From: an uncultured Oscillospiraceae bacterium
Lineage (GTDB): Bacteria; Bacillota; Clostridia; Oscillospirales; Oscillospiraceae
Length of the DNA: 12,104 nt
NCBI GenBank assembly: GCA_934662925.1
Contig: CAKUKL010000024.1
Location: forward strand, 1 to 12,104
Reading direction: 5' to 3'
Under the pieces are notes generated by a model. It searched no databases. It was not told where the DNA came from and saw nothing but the letters and a program-made list of their open reading frames with translations. The translations under genes were made by a program, and so were the position numbers. Every line of letters begins with the position of its first letter. Within the stretch, counting starts at the first letter, position 1. Shown in pieces: positions 5,732 through 12,104 of the stretch.

Positions 5732-6178
5732 TTAATCTAACGTCGGGACTTCATCCAGCGGAACGGTCTCCGCCCGCTCCGCCGCGGCGGCCCAGACCTC
5801 CGGCAGGCCGCAGCCCGTGACCCGGAGCTTCTCCGTTCCGTCGTCCAGGCTGAACTGCCCTCCGCCCTCGTCGTAGCAGAAGCACACCCACTCCGTCCCG
5901 TCCTCAAAGCGGAGCGCCAGCGTATAGCCCATGCCCCCGGTGGGCAGGCCGCGCTTGTCCCATCCGCCGCGGGCCGTCATGCCGGACACCGCCGCCACCG
6001 CGCCGTCAATCTCTTCGCCGGCCAGCGTCACCTTTTCCGGCTTTTCGTCATCGCACGCCCGGTAAAGCACCGCGCTCTCCGCCGTCCGGCCGTCCACCGG
6101 CGGGACATAGGGCCGCTCACTGCTGCAGGCGGCAAGGAGCAGCAGGAACGGCAGGAACAATAAGAATTTTTTCTTCAT
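5732..6178 (-). CDS. Small lipoprotein of unknown function
   Basis: Predicted lipoprotein of 148 aa. MKKK, a hydrophobic stretch and the lipobox LLAAC put the lipidated Cys at position 18, so the mature protein should sit on the outer face of the membrane. The mature part has LALRFEDGTEWVCFCYDEGGGQFSLDDGTEKLRVTG, a beta-rich pattern resembling small YxeA/PepSY-type extracytoplasmic folds only in general style. I do not recognise a family. AAGGAG lies 7 nt before the ATG. It is the last gene of a five-gene operon, 27 nt after the gene at 6206-6640, and shares with it the upstream ribosome-site block. Confidence 0.8.
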   Translation of the reverse strand: MKKKFLLFLPFLLLLAACSSERPYVPPVDGRTAESAVLYRACDDEKPEKVTLAGEEIDGAVAAVSGMTARGGWDKRGLPTGGMGYTLALRFEDGTEWVCFCYDEGGGQFSLDDGTEKLRVTGCGLPEVWAAAAERAETVPLDEVPTLD

Positions 6179-6205
6179 AGTCCGCTCCTTTCTCCGTCAA
6201 TGGTC

Positions 6206-6640
6206 TCAATTGTCATTCAGCAGCTCACAGACACGCGCGTAGGCTTCCTCCGCATCGACGATCTCATATACGGTATAGTCGTCGTCCGTATGTCTGTATT
6301 CCAGAAAGCACTGCGCCGCGTCTTCGCCAAGGACCATGTTGATAAACTCCGCGTCCTCATTCCCGTAGAAGGAGATACGGTAGACCGCCCCCGGATAGCG
6401 GCTGAGCTTTGCCCGCTTTACCTTACAGTTCAGCAGAAAATCGGTCAGTGCGCCCACTTCATCCTCCGTAAGGGGCAGTTCTCCGGTGGAAGAGACCTTG
6501 TAGACAGAGAGCACGGAAACGGTCTGCGACCGTATGATGTCTGCCGCCGGTACCGTCCGGTACCGCCAGAAGGAACCGGCGATAAGCCCGGCAAGCACAA
6601 TAATTACAAGCAAAACGACTATCACGTATTTTTTCTTCAT
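6206..6640 (-). CDS. Membrane-anchored small protein of unknown function
   Basis: A 144-aa protein with one N-terminal hydrophobic helix (residues about 5-24, VIVVLLVIIVLAGLIAG) and no lipobox cysteine, so it is probably an uncleaved anchor with the rest outside the cell. The soluble part contains GELPLTEDEVGALTDFLLNCKVKRAKL and YRISFYGNEDAEFINMVLG, suggesting a compact alpha/beta domain. No family is recognised. It follows the gene at 6659-7228 by 18 nt and has the common GGAGAAAGGAGCG block before its ATG. Confidence 0.78.
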   Translation of the reverse strand: MKKKYVIVVLLVIIVLAGLIAGSFWRYRTVPAADIIRSQTVSVLSVYKVSSTGELPLTEDEVGALTDFLLNCKVKRAKLSRYPGAVYRISFYGNEDAEFINMVLGEDAAQCFLEYRHTDDDYTVYEIVDAEEAYARVCELLNDN

Positions 6641-6658
6641 GGCACGCTCCTTTCTCCG

Positions 6659-7228
6659 TCAGTCCGCCAGCGACGCCAGCAGGCTTTGGATTCCCTTTTC
6701 ATCCTGCGGAGCGTACTCGTCTGCGGTCAGCTTGACGCTTTCCGTGGTCTGCTGGAAGTAATAGCCCTCCCGCCGGATGAACTTTCCCTGAAAGGCCCCG
6801 ACGACGCAGTATTCCGCCGCGTTTCCCCGGTCGCTGCCGACCAGAAACAGCAGAAGATGCTGCCCGCTCCGGATAGTGGGCACACCGCCGTAATAGACCT
6901 CCACACCGTCCATCACGCCGCCGCCCTCAAAAACGGCGATCACATCTCCGGCGCTGAGTTCTCCCTTATATGCCGCCGTCACCTGCGCCGTCGAGAGGGT
7001 GTAGACGTAGGCGTCCTCCAGTTCGCCGCACTCGACGTCCGTAACGTCCACCTCGACCACGGCCTCCGCGAGGTCGTACAGCTCCTCCATGGAGCTCACC
7101 ACCACAGCCAGAGCCGCCATGCCGCTCTCGTAGGTCTCCTCCCGGTCGATCTCAGCGATCCGCCCGGAACCGCTGCAGCCGCACAGCAGCACCAGCAGAC
7201 AGGCGATCAAAACGCCCCTTCGTTTCAT
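6659..7228 (-). CDS. Lipoprotein of unknown function
   Basis: A 189-aa lipoprotein. MKRRGVLIACLLVLLCGC carries a lipobox ending at Cys18. The mature part has an acidic, helical region (MEELYDLAEAVVEVDVTDVE) followed by a beta-rich stretch: YTLSTAQVTAAYKGELSAGDVIAVFEGGG, GQHLLLFLVGS and YCVVGAFQGKF. The pattern recalls uncharacterised Firmicutes lipoproteins with a small OB- or SH3-like barrel, a guess from residue pattern only. DNA over the ribosome site and signal peptide is almost the same as in the next gene upstream (48 of 52 bases), although the mature parts differ. Confidence 0.8.
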   Translation of the reverse strand: MKRRGVLIACLLVLLCGCSGSGRIAEIDREETYESGMAALAVVVSSMEELYDLAEAVVEVDVTDVECGELEDAYVYTLSTAQVTAAYKGELSAGDVIAVFEGGGVMDGVEVYYGGVPTIRSGQHLLLFLVGSDRGNAAEYCVVGAFQGKFIRREGYYFQQTTESVKLTADEYAPQDEKGIQSLLASLAD

Positions 7229-7246
7229 GGCCCGCTCCCTTCTCTG

Positions 7247-7915
7247 TCAGTCCAGCGATATGGATACAAACGTCAGTCCGGCATGTTCCGTGAAGGTGAA
7301 GGTCGCCTGCCCCCAGTTTGCCGTGAGGACAAAGCCGTGCTCACCGCCGGTCAGTTCATAGTACCCGGTCAGCCGGTAGAACCGCTCAAAATCGTCCCGG
7401 ATCTGCTCTGAAGCCACGCAACTGTACTCCACGCCGCTGAGCAGCGTCCCCATCGCCGGAGAGACGCGGGGGTCAGAGAGCAGGTGATAGGGGAACAGCA
7501 ACGCCGCGCCGTCGGCGTCTTCAATATTTCCGATGATCCGGGCGCCCATCCCGTAAAAGCTGCCGTCCGCAAGATAAAAGGCGCTGTACCCGCCGCCGTC
7601 CTCCTCCGTGAATACCGCGGCGTGCTGATACGGATAGTACGGCTCAAAGGATTCAAAAACCTCAACGAAGGCCACCTGCTCCGCCGCCTCCGCGATCTCC
7701 ACCATTTCGGAAAAATCCATGTCCGCCGAGAAGGAGCAGCCTCCCGACGCGTCAAGATCCCCCGGCGAATAGGACGCGGCGATGTCCAGCGTCAGCGTGC
7801 GCTCCGTCAGCGGGTCTCTGGCAGAAATGCCGCTCTGCTTTACCCGCCCGGTGCAGGAACAGCAGGCCGCCGCGAGCGCCAGCAGACAGACGATCAAAAC
7901 ACCCCTTCGTTTCAT
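7247..7915 (-). CDS. Lipoprotein of unknown function
   Basis: A 222-aa predicted lipoprotein starting MKRRGVLIVCLLALAAACCSC. Lipidation could be at Cys18, Cys19 or Cys21; AAAC (Cys18) fits best. The mature part contains EMVEIAEAAEQVAFVEVFESFEP, which is similar in position and style to MEELYDLAEAVVEVDVTDVE in the neighbouring lipoprotein, then a beta-rich C-terminus (GFVLTANWGQATFTFTEHAGLTFVSI). The two may be distant paralogues. It lies 57 nt downstream of the 47-residue gene; between them sits a GGCCCGC/GCGGGCC hairpin (7935-7957) without a T tract. Confidence 0.8.
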   Translation of the reverse strand: MKRRGVLIVCLLALAAACCSCTGRVKQSGISARDPLTERTLTLDIAASYSPGDLDASGGCSFSADMDFSEMVEIAEAAEQVAFVEVFESFEPYYPYQHAAVFTEEDGGGYSAFYLADGSFYGMGARIIGNIEDADGAALLFPYHLLSDPRVSPAMGTLLSGVEYSCVASEQIRDDFERFYRLTGYYELTGGEHGFVLTANWGQATFTFTEHAGLTFVSISLD

Positions 7916-7972
7916 GGCTCGCTCCTTTCTCCGCGGCCCGCCCCGAAGGCGCGGGCCAGTCTCATTTTCAGT

Positions 7973-8116
7973 TCAGCGGGAGTTCTTTTGCTGCAAATAG
8001 ATCAAAACCGCGCCGATCACGCTGATGCTGACCACCGCGCCGAACCCGGGATTGAACATTGCCAGAAACAGCCCCGCCAAAACACTCACAAAAAACGCGC
8101 ATACCGCCAGAAGCAT
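7973..8116 (-). CDS. 47-residue membrane peptide, first gene of the operon
   Basis: Small ORF with a perfect AGGAGG 8 nt before its ATG and a promoter 65 nt upstream. The product (MLLAVCAFFVSVLAGLFLAM, FNPGF, AVVSISVIGAVLIYLQQKNSR) has two short hydrophobic helices joined by an NPGFG turn and a basic end, which predicts a membrane hairpin with both ends inside. It has no known family that I recognise. The combination of ribosome site, promoter spacing and clean membrane topology makes it more likely real than chance. Confidence 0.72.
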   Translation of the reverse strand: MLLAVCAFFVSVLAGLFLAMFNPGFGAVVSISVIGAVLIYLQQKNSR

Positions 8117-8180
8117 TGTGCCTACCTCCTGTTCTGAGTCACGATCACGGCCCGCCCGAAGCGGCAGCCCATATATTAAC

Positions 8181-8210
8181 AGTGTAGCATACCCCCGCGG
8201 TTTCCGTCAA
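8181..8210 (-). promoter_or_regulatory. Promoter of the small-membrane-protein/lipoprotein operon
   Basis: Reading the minus strand, TTGACG (8210-8205), an 18-bp spacer and TACACT (8186-8181) are found, with TGC directly before the -10 (extended -10). It lies 65 nt before the 47-residue gene and diverges from the ilvD promoter about 110 bp away. Confidence 0.75.
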
Positions 8211-8292
8211 TATGCGCACCGGTCATCGGCCTGAGCTATACATCTTTATGCGTTTTCCCCGGTCCCTCTGCCGGGTCTTCCGGGCAAAAAGA

Positions 8293-8321
8293 TTGTATCT
8301 CCCGGCAAATCATGCTATAAT
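8293..8321 (+). promoter_or_regulatory. ilvD promoter (extended -10)
   Basis: TTGTAT (8293-8298), a 17-bp spacer and a perfect TATAAT (8316-8321) preceded by TGC. The start would lie near 8328, leaving a leader of only about 30 nt, so there is no room for a T-box. Bases 8211-8292 hold a CCGG-rich stretch with possible weak hairpins but no clear site. Confidence 0.82.
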
Positions 8322-8357
8322 ACTTTATCACACAAAATCGCGAAGGAGATTTTACTT

Positions 8358-10019
8358 ATGCGTTCCGACAATGTGAAAAAGGGCGTGCCCACCGCCCCGA
8401 ACCGCTCCCTGTTCTACGCGCTGGGCTACACCAAGGAGGAGCTGGAGCGGCCCCTCATCGGCGTGGTGTGCTCCTACAACGAGATCGTCCCCGGCCACAT
8501 GAATCTGGACAAGATCGCCGAGGCCGTCAAGGCCGGCGTCCGGGCCGCGGGCGGCACCCCCATCGAGTTCCCCGCCATCGCCGTGTGCGACGGCATCGCC
8601 ATGGGCCACGTGGGCATGAAGTACTCCCTCGTCACCCGGGACCTCATCGCCGACTCCACCGAGGCCATGGCCATGGCCCACCAGTTCGACGGTCTGGTGA
8701 TGATCCCCAACTGCGACAAAAACGTGCCCGGCCTGCTCATGGCCGCCGCCCGCGTGAATATCCCCACCATCTTCTGCTCCGGCGGCCCCATGCTGGCCGG
8801 ACGGCTCCACGACGGCCGCCGCACCTGCCTTTCCCACATGTTCGAGGCCGTGGGCGGCTACTACGCCGGCAAGCTGGACGAGGCGGGCGTGGAGGAGTAC
8901 GAGAACTGCGCCTGCCCCACCTGCGGCTCCTGCTCCGGCATGTATACCGCCAACTCCATGAACTGCCTGACCGAAGCCATTGGCATGGGCCTGAAGGGCA
9001 ACGGCACCATCCCCGCCGTGTGGTCCGCCCGGCTGCGCCTGGCGAAGCACGCGGGTATGCAGATCATGGAGCTGGTAAAGCGGGACATCAGGCCCCGTGA
9101 CATCATGACCCCCGCCGCCTTCCACAACGCCGAGACCGTGGACATGGCGCTGGGCTGCTCCACCAACACCATGCTCCACCTGCCCGCCATCGCCCACGAG
9201 TGCGGCATCGAGCTGGATCTGGATATGTCCAACGAGATCTCCTCCAAGACCCCCAACCTCTGCCATCTGGCCCCCGCCGGGGACACGTACATGGAGGATC
9301 TGGAGCAGGCGGGCGGCGTCCACGCCGTCATGGCGGAGCTCACCAAAAAGGGCCTGCTGGACACCTCCGTCATGACCGTCACCGGCAAAACGCTGGCGGA
9401 AAATCTGGAGGGCGTGGTCAACCGGGACCCGAACCTCATCCGGCCCATCGAAAACCCCTACTCTCAGGACGGCGGCATCGCCGTGCTCAAGGGCAATCTG
9501 GCCCCGGAGGGCTGCGTGGTCAAGCGCTCCGCCGTGGCCCCCGAGATGATGACCCACACCGGCCCCGCCCGGGTGTTCGACAGCGAAGAGGACGCCATCG
9601 CCGCCATCTACGCCGGAAAGATCGTGGCGGGCGACGTGGTGGTCATCCGCTATGAGGGCCCGAAGGGCGGCCCCGGTATGCGGGAGATGCTCAATCCCAC
9701 CTCCGCCATCGCGGGCATGGGCCTTGACAAGGACGTGGCCCTCATCACCGACGGCCGCTTCTCCGGCGCCACCCGGGGCGCGTCCATCGGCCACGTCTGC
9801 CCCGAGGCCGCTCAGGGCGGCCCCATCGCCTTCGTGGAGGAGGGCGACCAGATCGCCATCGACATCCCCAGCTGCTCCATCCAGCTGCTGGTGGACGACG
9901 ACACCCTCGCCGCCCGCCGCGCAAAGTGGGTTTGCCCGGAGCCGAAAATCAAAACAGGGTATCTGGCCCGCTACGCCAAGCTGGTCACCTCCGCCGCCCG
10001 GGGCGCTGTGCTGGAGTAA
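8358..10019 (+). CDS. ilvD: Dihydroxy-acid dehydratase
   Basis: Iron-sulfur cytoplasmic enzyme (553 aa, normal length) that dehydrates the dihydroxy acids made by IlvC to 2-ketoisovalerate and 2-keto-3-methylvalerate, the third common step. The family signatures are NCDKNVPG (Cys119) and [16 protein letters not shown] (Cys192), plus [25 protein letters not shown] near the end. Where the plant and actinobacterial [2Fe-2S] enzymes have a third Cys (PCN), this protein has PGH, as E. coli IlvD does. I infer the oxygen-sensitive cluster type, which fits an anaerobe. AAGGAG (8343-8348) precedes the ATG by 9 nt. It is separated from ilvBNC by the opposing lipoprotein operon and has its own promoter. 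Confidence 0.97.
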   Translation: MRSDNVKKGVPTAPNRSLFYALGYTKEELERPLIGVVCSYNEIVPGHMNLDKIAEAVKAGVRAAGGTPIEFPAIAVCDGIAMGHVGMKYSLVTRDLIADSTEAMAMAHQFDGLVMIPNCDKNVPGLLMAAARVNIPTIFCSGGPMLAGRLHDGRRTCLSHMFEAVGGYYAGKLDEAGVEEYENCACPTCGSCSGMYTANSMNCLTEAIGMGLKGNGTIPAVWSARLRLAKHAGMQIMELVKRDIRPRDIMTPAAFHNAETVDMALGCSTNTMLHLPAIAHECGIELDLDMSNEISSKTPNLCHLAPAGDTYMEDLEQAGGVHAVMAELTKKGLLDTSVMTVTGKTLAENLEGVVNRDPNLIRPIENPYSQDGGIAVLKGNLAPEGCVVKRSAVAPEMMTHTGPARVFDSEEDAIAAIYAGKIVAGDVVVIRYEGPKGGPGMREMLNPTSAIAGMGLDKDVALITDGRFSGATRGASIGHVCPEAAQGGPIAFVEEGDQIAIDIPSCSIQLLVDDDTLAARRAKWVCPEPKIKTGYLARYAKLVTSAARGAVLE

Positions 10020-10047
10020 GCTCCGCCCGCCGAACTGAACATAAGAA

Positions 10048-10084
10048 AAAACCGCCCGGAACCGAATCGGTTCCGGGCGGTTTT
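10048..10084. terminator. Bidirectional terminator between ilvD and the beta-helix gene
   Basis: AAAACCGCCCGGAACCG (10048-10064) pairs perfectly with CGGTTCCGGGCGGTTTT (10068-10084) around a 3-nt loop. A/T runs on both sides let it act in both directions. It lies 28 bases after the ilvD stop and 28 before the minus gene's stop. Confidence 0.95.
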
Positions 10085-10112
10085 GTTCCTATAAAATCGT
10101 GATAGAGAAAAA

Positions 10113-11945
10113 TTACTCCACGGTGAGCACGATCTTGCCGGTGTAAGCGCCGGCCTTGAGCTCCACGGCGGCGCCGTCCACGGTGACGTTCAGCTTCTTG
10201 CCTTCGGGAGCGGCCACCTTGGCGCCCTCGGCCAGAGTCAGGGCGGTAACATAGCTGGTGCCGGTGACGGTCCAGACGGAGTCCTTGTCCAGATCGATGC
10301 ACACGCCGTTGTTGATGGTGGGGGCGGCGGTCTGGGTGATGTTGCCCAGCTCCATGCGCTCGTCCTCGCGGATGACGGTCAAGCCGTCGCGGTACTTCTG
10401 GTCGGCGGAGGAGATGATGCCCTCGATCTTGGTGTTCTTGAGGTTCAGGCCAAGGTTCTTGGGGCCGCGGAGGTCGTCGCCGTTATGACGGGCAGCGGGA
10501 CCCATGGGAGGGGGAGCGTCCTCGCCGTCCTTGGGCAGCTCGAACATGGGCAGGATGCCCACCACGGTGTCGTGGAAGATGCCCATGGCGCCCTTGGCGT
10601 CACGCTGATAGGCGCGGATGTTGGTGGTGGAGTTGTAGAAGTTGCCCTTCAGGTCGCAGTTGGAGATGTTCAGCACCACGTCCTCCGTCAGGGAGGCGGC
10701 GGACAGGTCGCGGTCGGGCAGGGCCACGTCCACCTCGCCCACGGGGATGCGGTGCTCCACCACGTTCATGCCGGACTCGTCCGGGTCCATGAGCTGGACG
10801 ATGGTGCCGTTGGCGGGCTCCATGGTGGTGTTGTCGATGTCGATGGTGGTGGCGGAAGCCTTGATGCACAGGGTGGACTTGCCGGTCTTGAAGGAGGAGT
10901 CCTTGATGGTGAACACGCTGTTGTCATCGTCGATGACCATGGCGCCGAAGCGGCGGCCCTTGATGCGGCTGTTCAGGATGGACGCCTTGCCCAGACCTTC
11001 CATGCCCATGAGCAGCATGGGATAGCCGTACACGTCCACGTCACAGTTGTCGAAGACGATCTCGTTCTCGCCGATGCAGAACGCGCCGTAGCCGTGAGCG
11101 CGGGGGCCGGACAGCTCGAGGCGGGAGTTTTTGACCACCATCTTGATGGTGTCCTCGGAGCCGTCGATGGACAGGATGCCCCAGCCGTTGGTCTTCAGGT
11201 CGCAGTTGTCGTACACCACGTTGCCCAGATCGGTGAGCTGAGCCAGACGGTTGTTGCCGCAGAAGCCCACCTGCCAGCTGAAGCTGCCGGGCCACTCGCT
11301 CTCGGGGCTGAGGTTCTGCATCCTGGTGTTCTTCACCAGCACGTCGCTGTGGCCGCCCACATGGAAGGCGCAGCGGGTGATGCCGGACATGGTGAAATCG
11401 CAGTCCTCCACGGTGACCTTGGCGTCGTCCACGATGGTGACGGCGCAGCCAACGCCGAGGAAGTCGTTGTCGCCGTAACCTTCGAAGTCGGCCTTGACGC
11501 CCTTGACGGTGTACTCGCCGTCGCCGGAGATGATCATGCCGTTGAAGCACTCTTCGCTGCTGGCCATGTAGACGCCCTCGGTCTTGCCGTCGGCGACCTC
11601 GCCGCCCTGCAGGATGGCGGGCACGGTCTGAGCCACCTTGCCGTCCTTGATGACGATGGCGGAATTCATCTGGCGGCCGATCTGGTTCATGCGCATCAAA
11701 CCGCCGGGAGCCATGTGGTAGGCGTCGGTGACGGACAGCACCACATCGCCCTTATAGGTACCGGGCTGGATCTGCTTGCCCACGCCGTTGACGGTGAGGG
11801 TCAGAAACTTGCCCTCGGGAGCGGTGAGCACCGCGCGGGGGCAGATGGTCAGCTCGTGGGTGCTGATGGTCTCCTTGACCAGCCAGGTGGACTGGTACGC
11901 GAGGACCTTGCCGCCGACCTCTTCCAGAACTTTGATATCGTACAT
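10113..11945 (-). CDS. Right-handed beta-helix repeat protein without signal peptide
   Basis: Uncharacterised 610-aa protein. Residues about 125-510 show irregular beta-helix coils with recurring turns such as VTVEDCDFTMSG, VVYDNCDLKTNGWG, IVFDNCDVDVYG and VLNISNCDLKGN (a hydrophobic strand, N-[CST], then a polar turn and G). Residues 42-73 and 579-610 are an ungapped 32-residue repeat, both starting APEGK (15 of 32 identical), so the helix is framed by two copies of a small beta module. Residues 474-497 are a Pro/Gly-rich loop. There is no signal peptide, TM segment or sorting motif, unlike most beta-helix proteins, which are exported. Carbohydrate binding or cleavage is typical of the fold, but no catalytic motif is seen. 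AGGAGGT 8 nt before the ATG and a GC-rich codon bias suggest good expression. Confidence 0.88.
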   Translation of the reverse strand: MYDIKVLEEVGGKVLAYQSTWLVKETISTHELTICPRAVLTAPEGKFLTLTVNGVGKQIQPGTYKGDVVLSVTDAYHMAPGGLMRMNQIGRQMNSAIVIKDGKVAQTVPAILQGGEVADGKTEGVYMASSEECFNGMIISGDGEYTVKGVKADFEGYGDNDFLGVGCAVTIVDDAKVTVEDCDFTMSGITRCAFHVGGHSDVLVKNTRMQNLSPESEWPGSFSWQVGFCGNNRLAQLTDLGNVVYDNCDLKTNGWGILSIDGSEDTIKMVVKNSRLELSGPRAHGYGAFCIGENEIVFDNCDVDVYGYPMLLMGMEGLGKASILNSRIKGRRFGAMVIDDDNSVFTIKDSSFKTGKSTLCIKASATTIDIDNTTMEPANGTIVQLMDPDESGMNVVEHRIPVGEVDVALPDRDLSAASLTEDVVLNISNCDLKGNFYNSTTNIRAYQRDAKGAMGIFHDTVVGILPMFELPKDGEDAPPPMGPAARHNGDDLRGPKNLGLNLKNTKIEGIISSADQKYRDGLTVIREDERMELGNITQTAAPTINNGVCIDLDKDSVWTVTGTSYVTALTLAEGAKVAAPEGKKLNVTVDGAAVELKAGAYTGKIVLTVE

Positions 11946-11989
11946 TCAGGTTTACCTCCTAAAACAGATTACATAATAGTACATTTTTT

Positions 11990-12018
11990 ATTTTAGCGGA
12001 AGTTCCCGATAAAGTAAA
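11990..12018 (-). promoter_or_regulatory. Tentative promoter of the beta-helix gene
   Basis: Reading the minus strand, TTTACT (12018-12013), a 17-bp spacer and TAAAAT (11995-11990) lie 45 nt upstream of the start codon. The -35 is weak, which would fit an activated promoter. A second AT-rich -10-like TACTAT lies closer to the gene but lacks a -35. Confidence 0.45.
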
Positions 12019-12053
12019 ACAACGTTTCGGTTCGATTTTACAACGTTCCGTTT
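12019..12053. repeat. Paired operator-like direct repeats
   Basis: ACAACGTTTCGGTT (12019-12032) and ACAACGTTCCGTTT (12040-12053) repeat with a 21-bp offset, two turns of DNA, directly upstream of the -35 of the beta-helix gene. Each contains the palindromic core AACGTT. The layout fits a transcription activator's double site. The remaining bases to 12104 show nothing further. Confidence 0.5.
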
Positions 12054-12104
12054 TCCGTCCCGCCGCTCTTTGCCCGCCCGGCCACAAAGTCCACGAATCG
12101 GCGC

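Noticed and set aside
6200..7411. 403-aa plus-strand frame across the lipoprotein genes
   Set aside because: The minus strand shows three signal peptides or anchors with ribosome sites at each; the plus frame has none.
8352..9794. 480-aa minus-strand frame opposite ilvD
   Set aside because: Same His/Gly/Val-rich antisense composition; ilvD is certain.
10485..11996. 503-aa plus-strand frame opposite the beta-helix gene
   Set aside because: Antisense shadow; the minus strand has a clear ribosome site, repeats and terminator placement.

Overview
The window reads as chromosomal DNA of a GC-rich, Gram-positive Clostridia member, most like the gut Oscillospiraceae. Supporting signs are strong AGGAGG ribosome sites, a T-box leader, lipobox lipoproteins, a DUF1540 cysteine-rich peptide and GC-rich third codon positions, which also create many long false reading frames. 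The assignment is an inference from style; no rRNA or other taxonomic marker is present.

Layout. (1) 46-1513: a small minus-strand protein of unknown role, then a two-gene plus-strand unit (YjdF/DUF2238-like membrane protein and a DUF1540 peptide) closed by a strong terminator. (2) 1587-5727: a branched-chain amino acid block: a consensus promoter, a T-box leader ending in a terminator, ilvB, ilvN, then ilvC with its own probable promoter, closed by a hairpin terminator. (3) 5732-8210: a minus-strand operon of five small envelope proteins (a 47-residue membrane peptide, three lipoproteins and one membrane-anchored protein) with its own promoter. (4) 8293-10084: ilvD with its own extended -10 promoter and a terminator shared with the next gene. 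(5) 10113-12018: a minus-strand 610-residue beta-helix protein without a signal peptide, with operator-like repeats upstream.

IlvBN, IlvC and IlvD give the three shared steps of valine, isoleucine and leucine synthesis up to the 2-keto acids. The T-box should let uncharged tRNA (probably tRNA-Ile) open ilvBN; no T-box is visible before ilvC or ilvD.

The most unusual signal lies at the 3' ends of ilvN and ilvC. In both genes the last codons plus the stop are repeated downstream, behind a 112-151 bp hairpin-rich segment that starts immediately after the first stop. The ilvN tail (11 codons plus stop, 37 bp) recurs 188 bp later with five differences, all synonymous. The ilvC tail (5 codons plus stop, 18 bp) recurs 130 bp later with one synonymous difference. 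The repeats end exactly at the TAA in both cases. This suggests a short element, or the scar of one, that enters gene ends at the stop codon while leaving an intact coding tail upstream. I know of no described family that fits, but I could not search.
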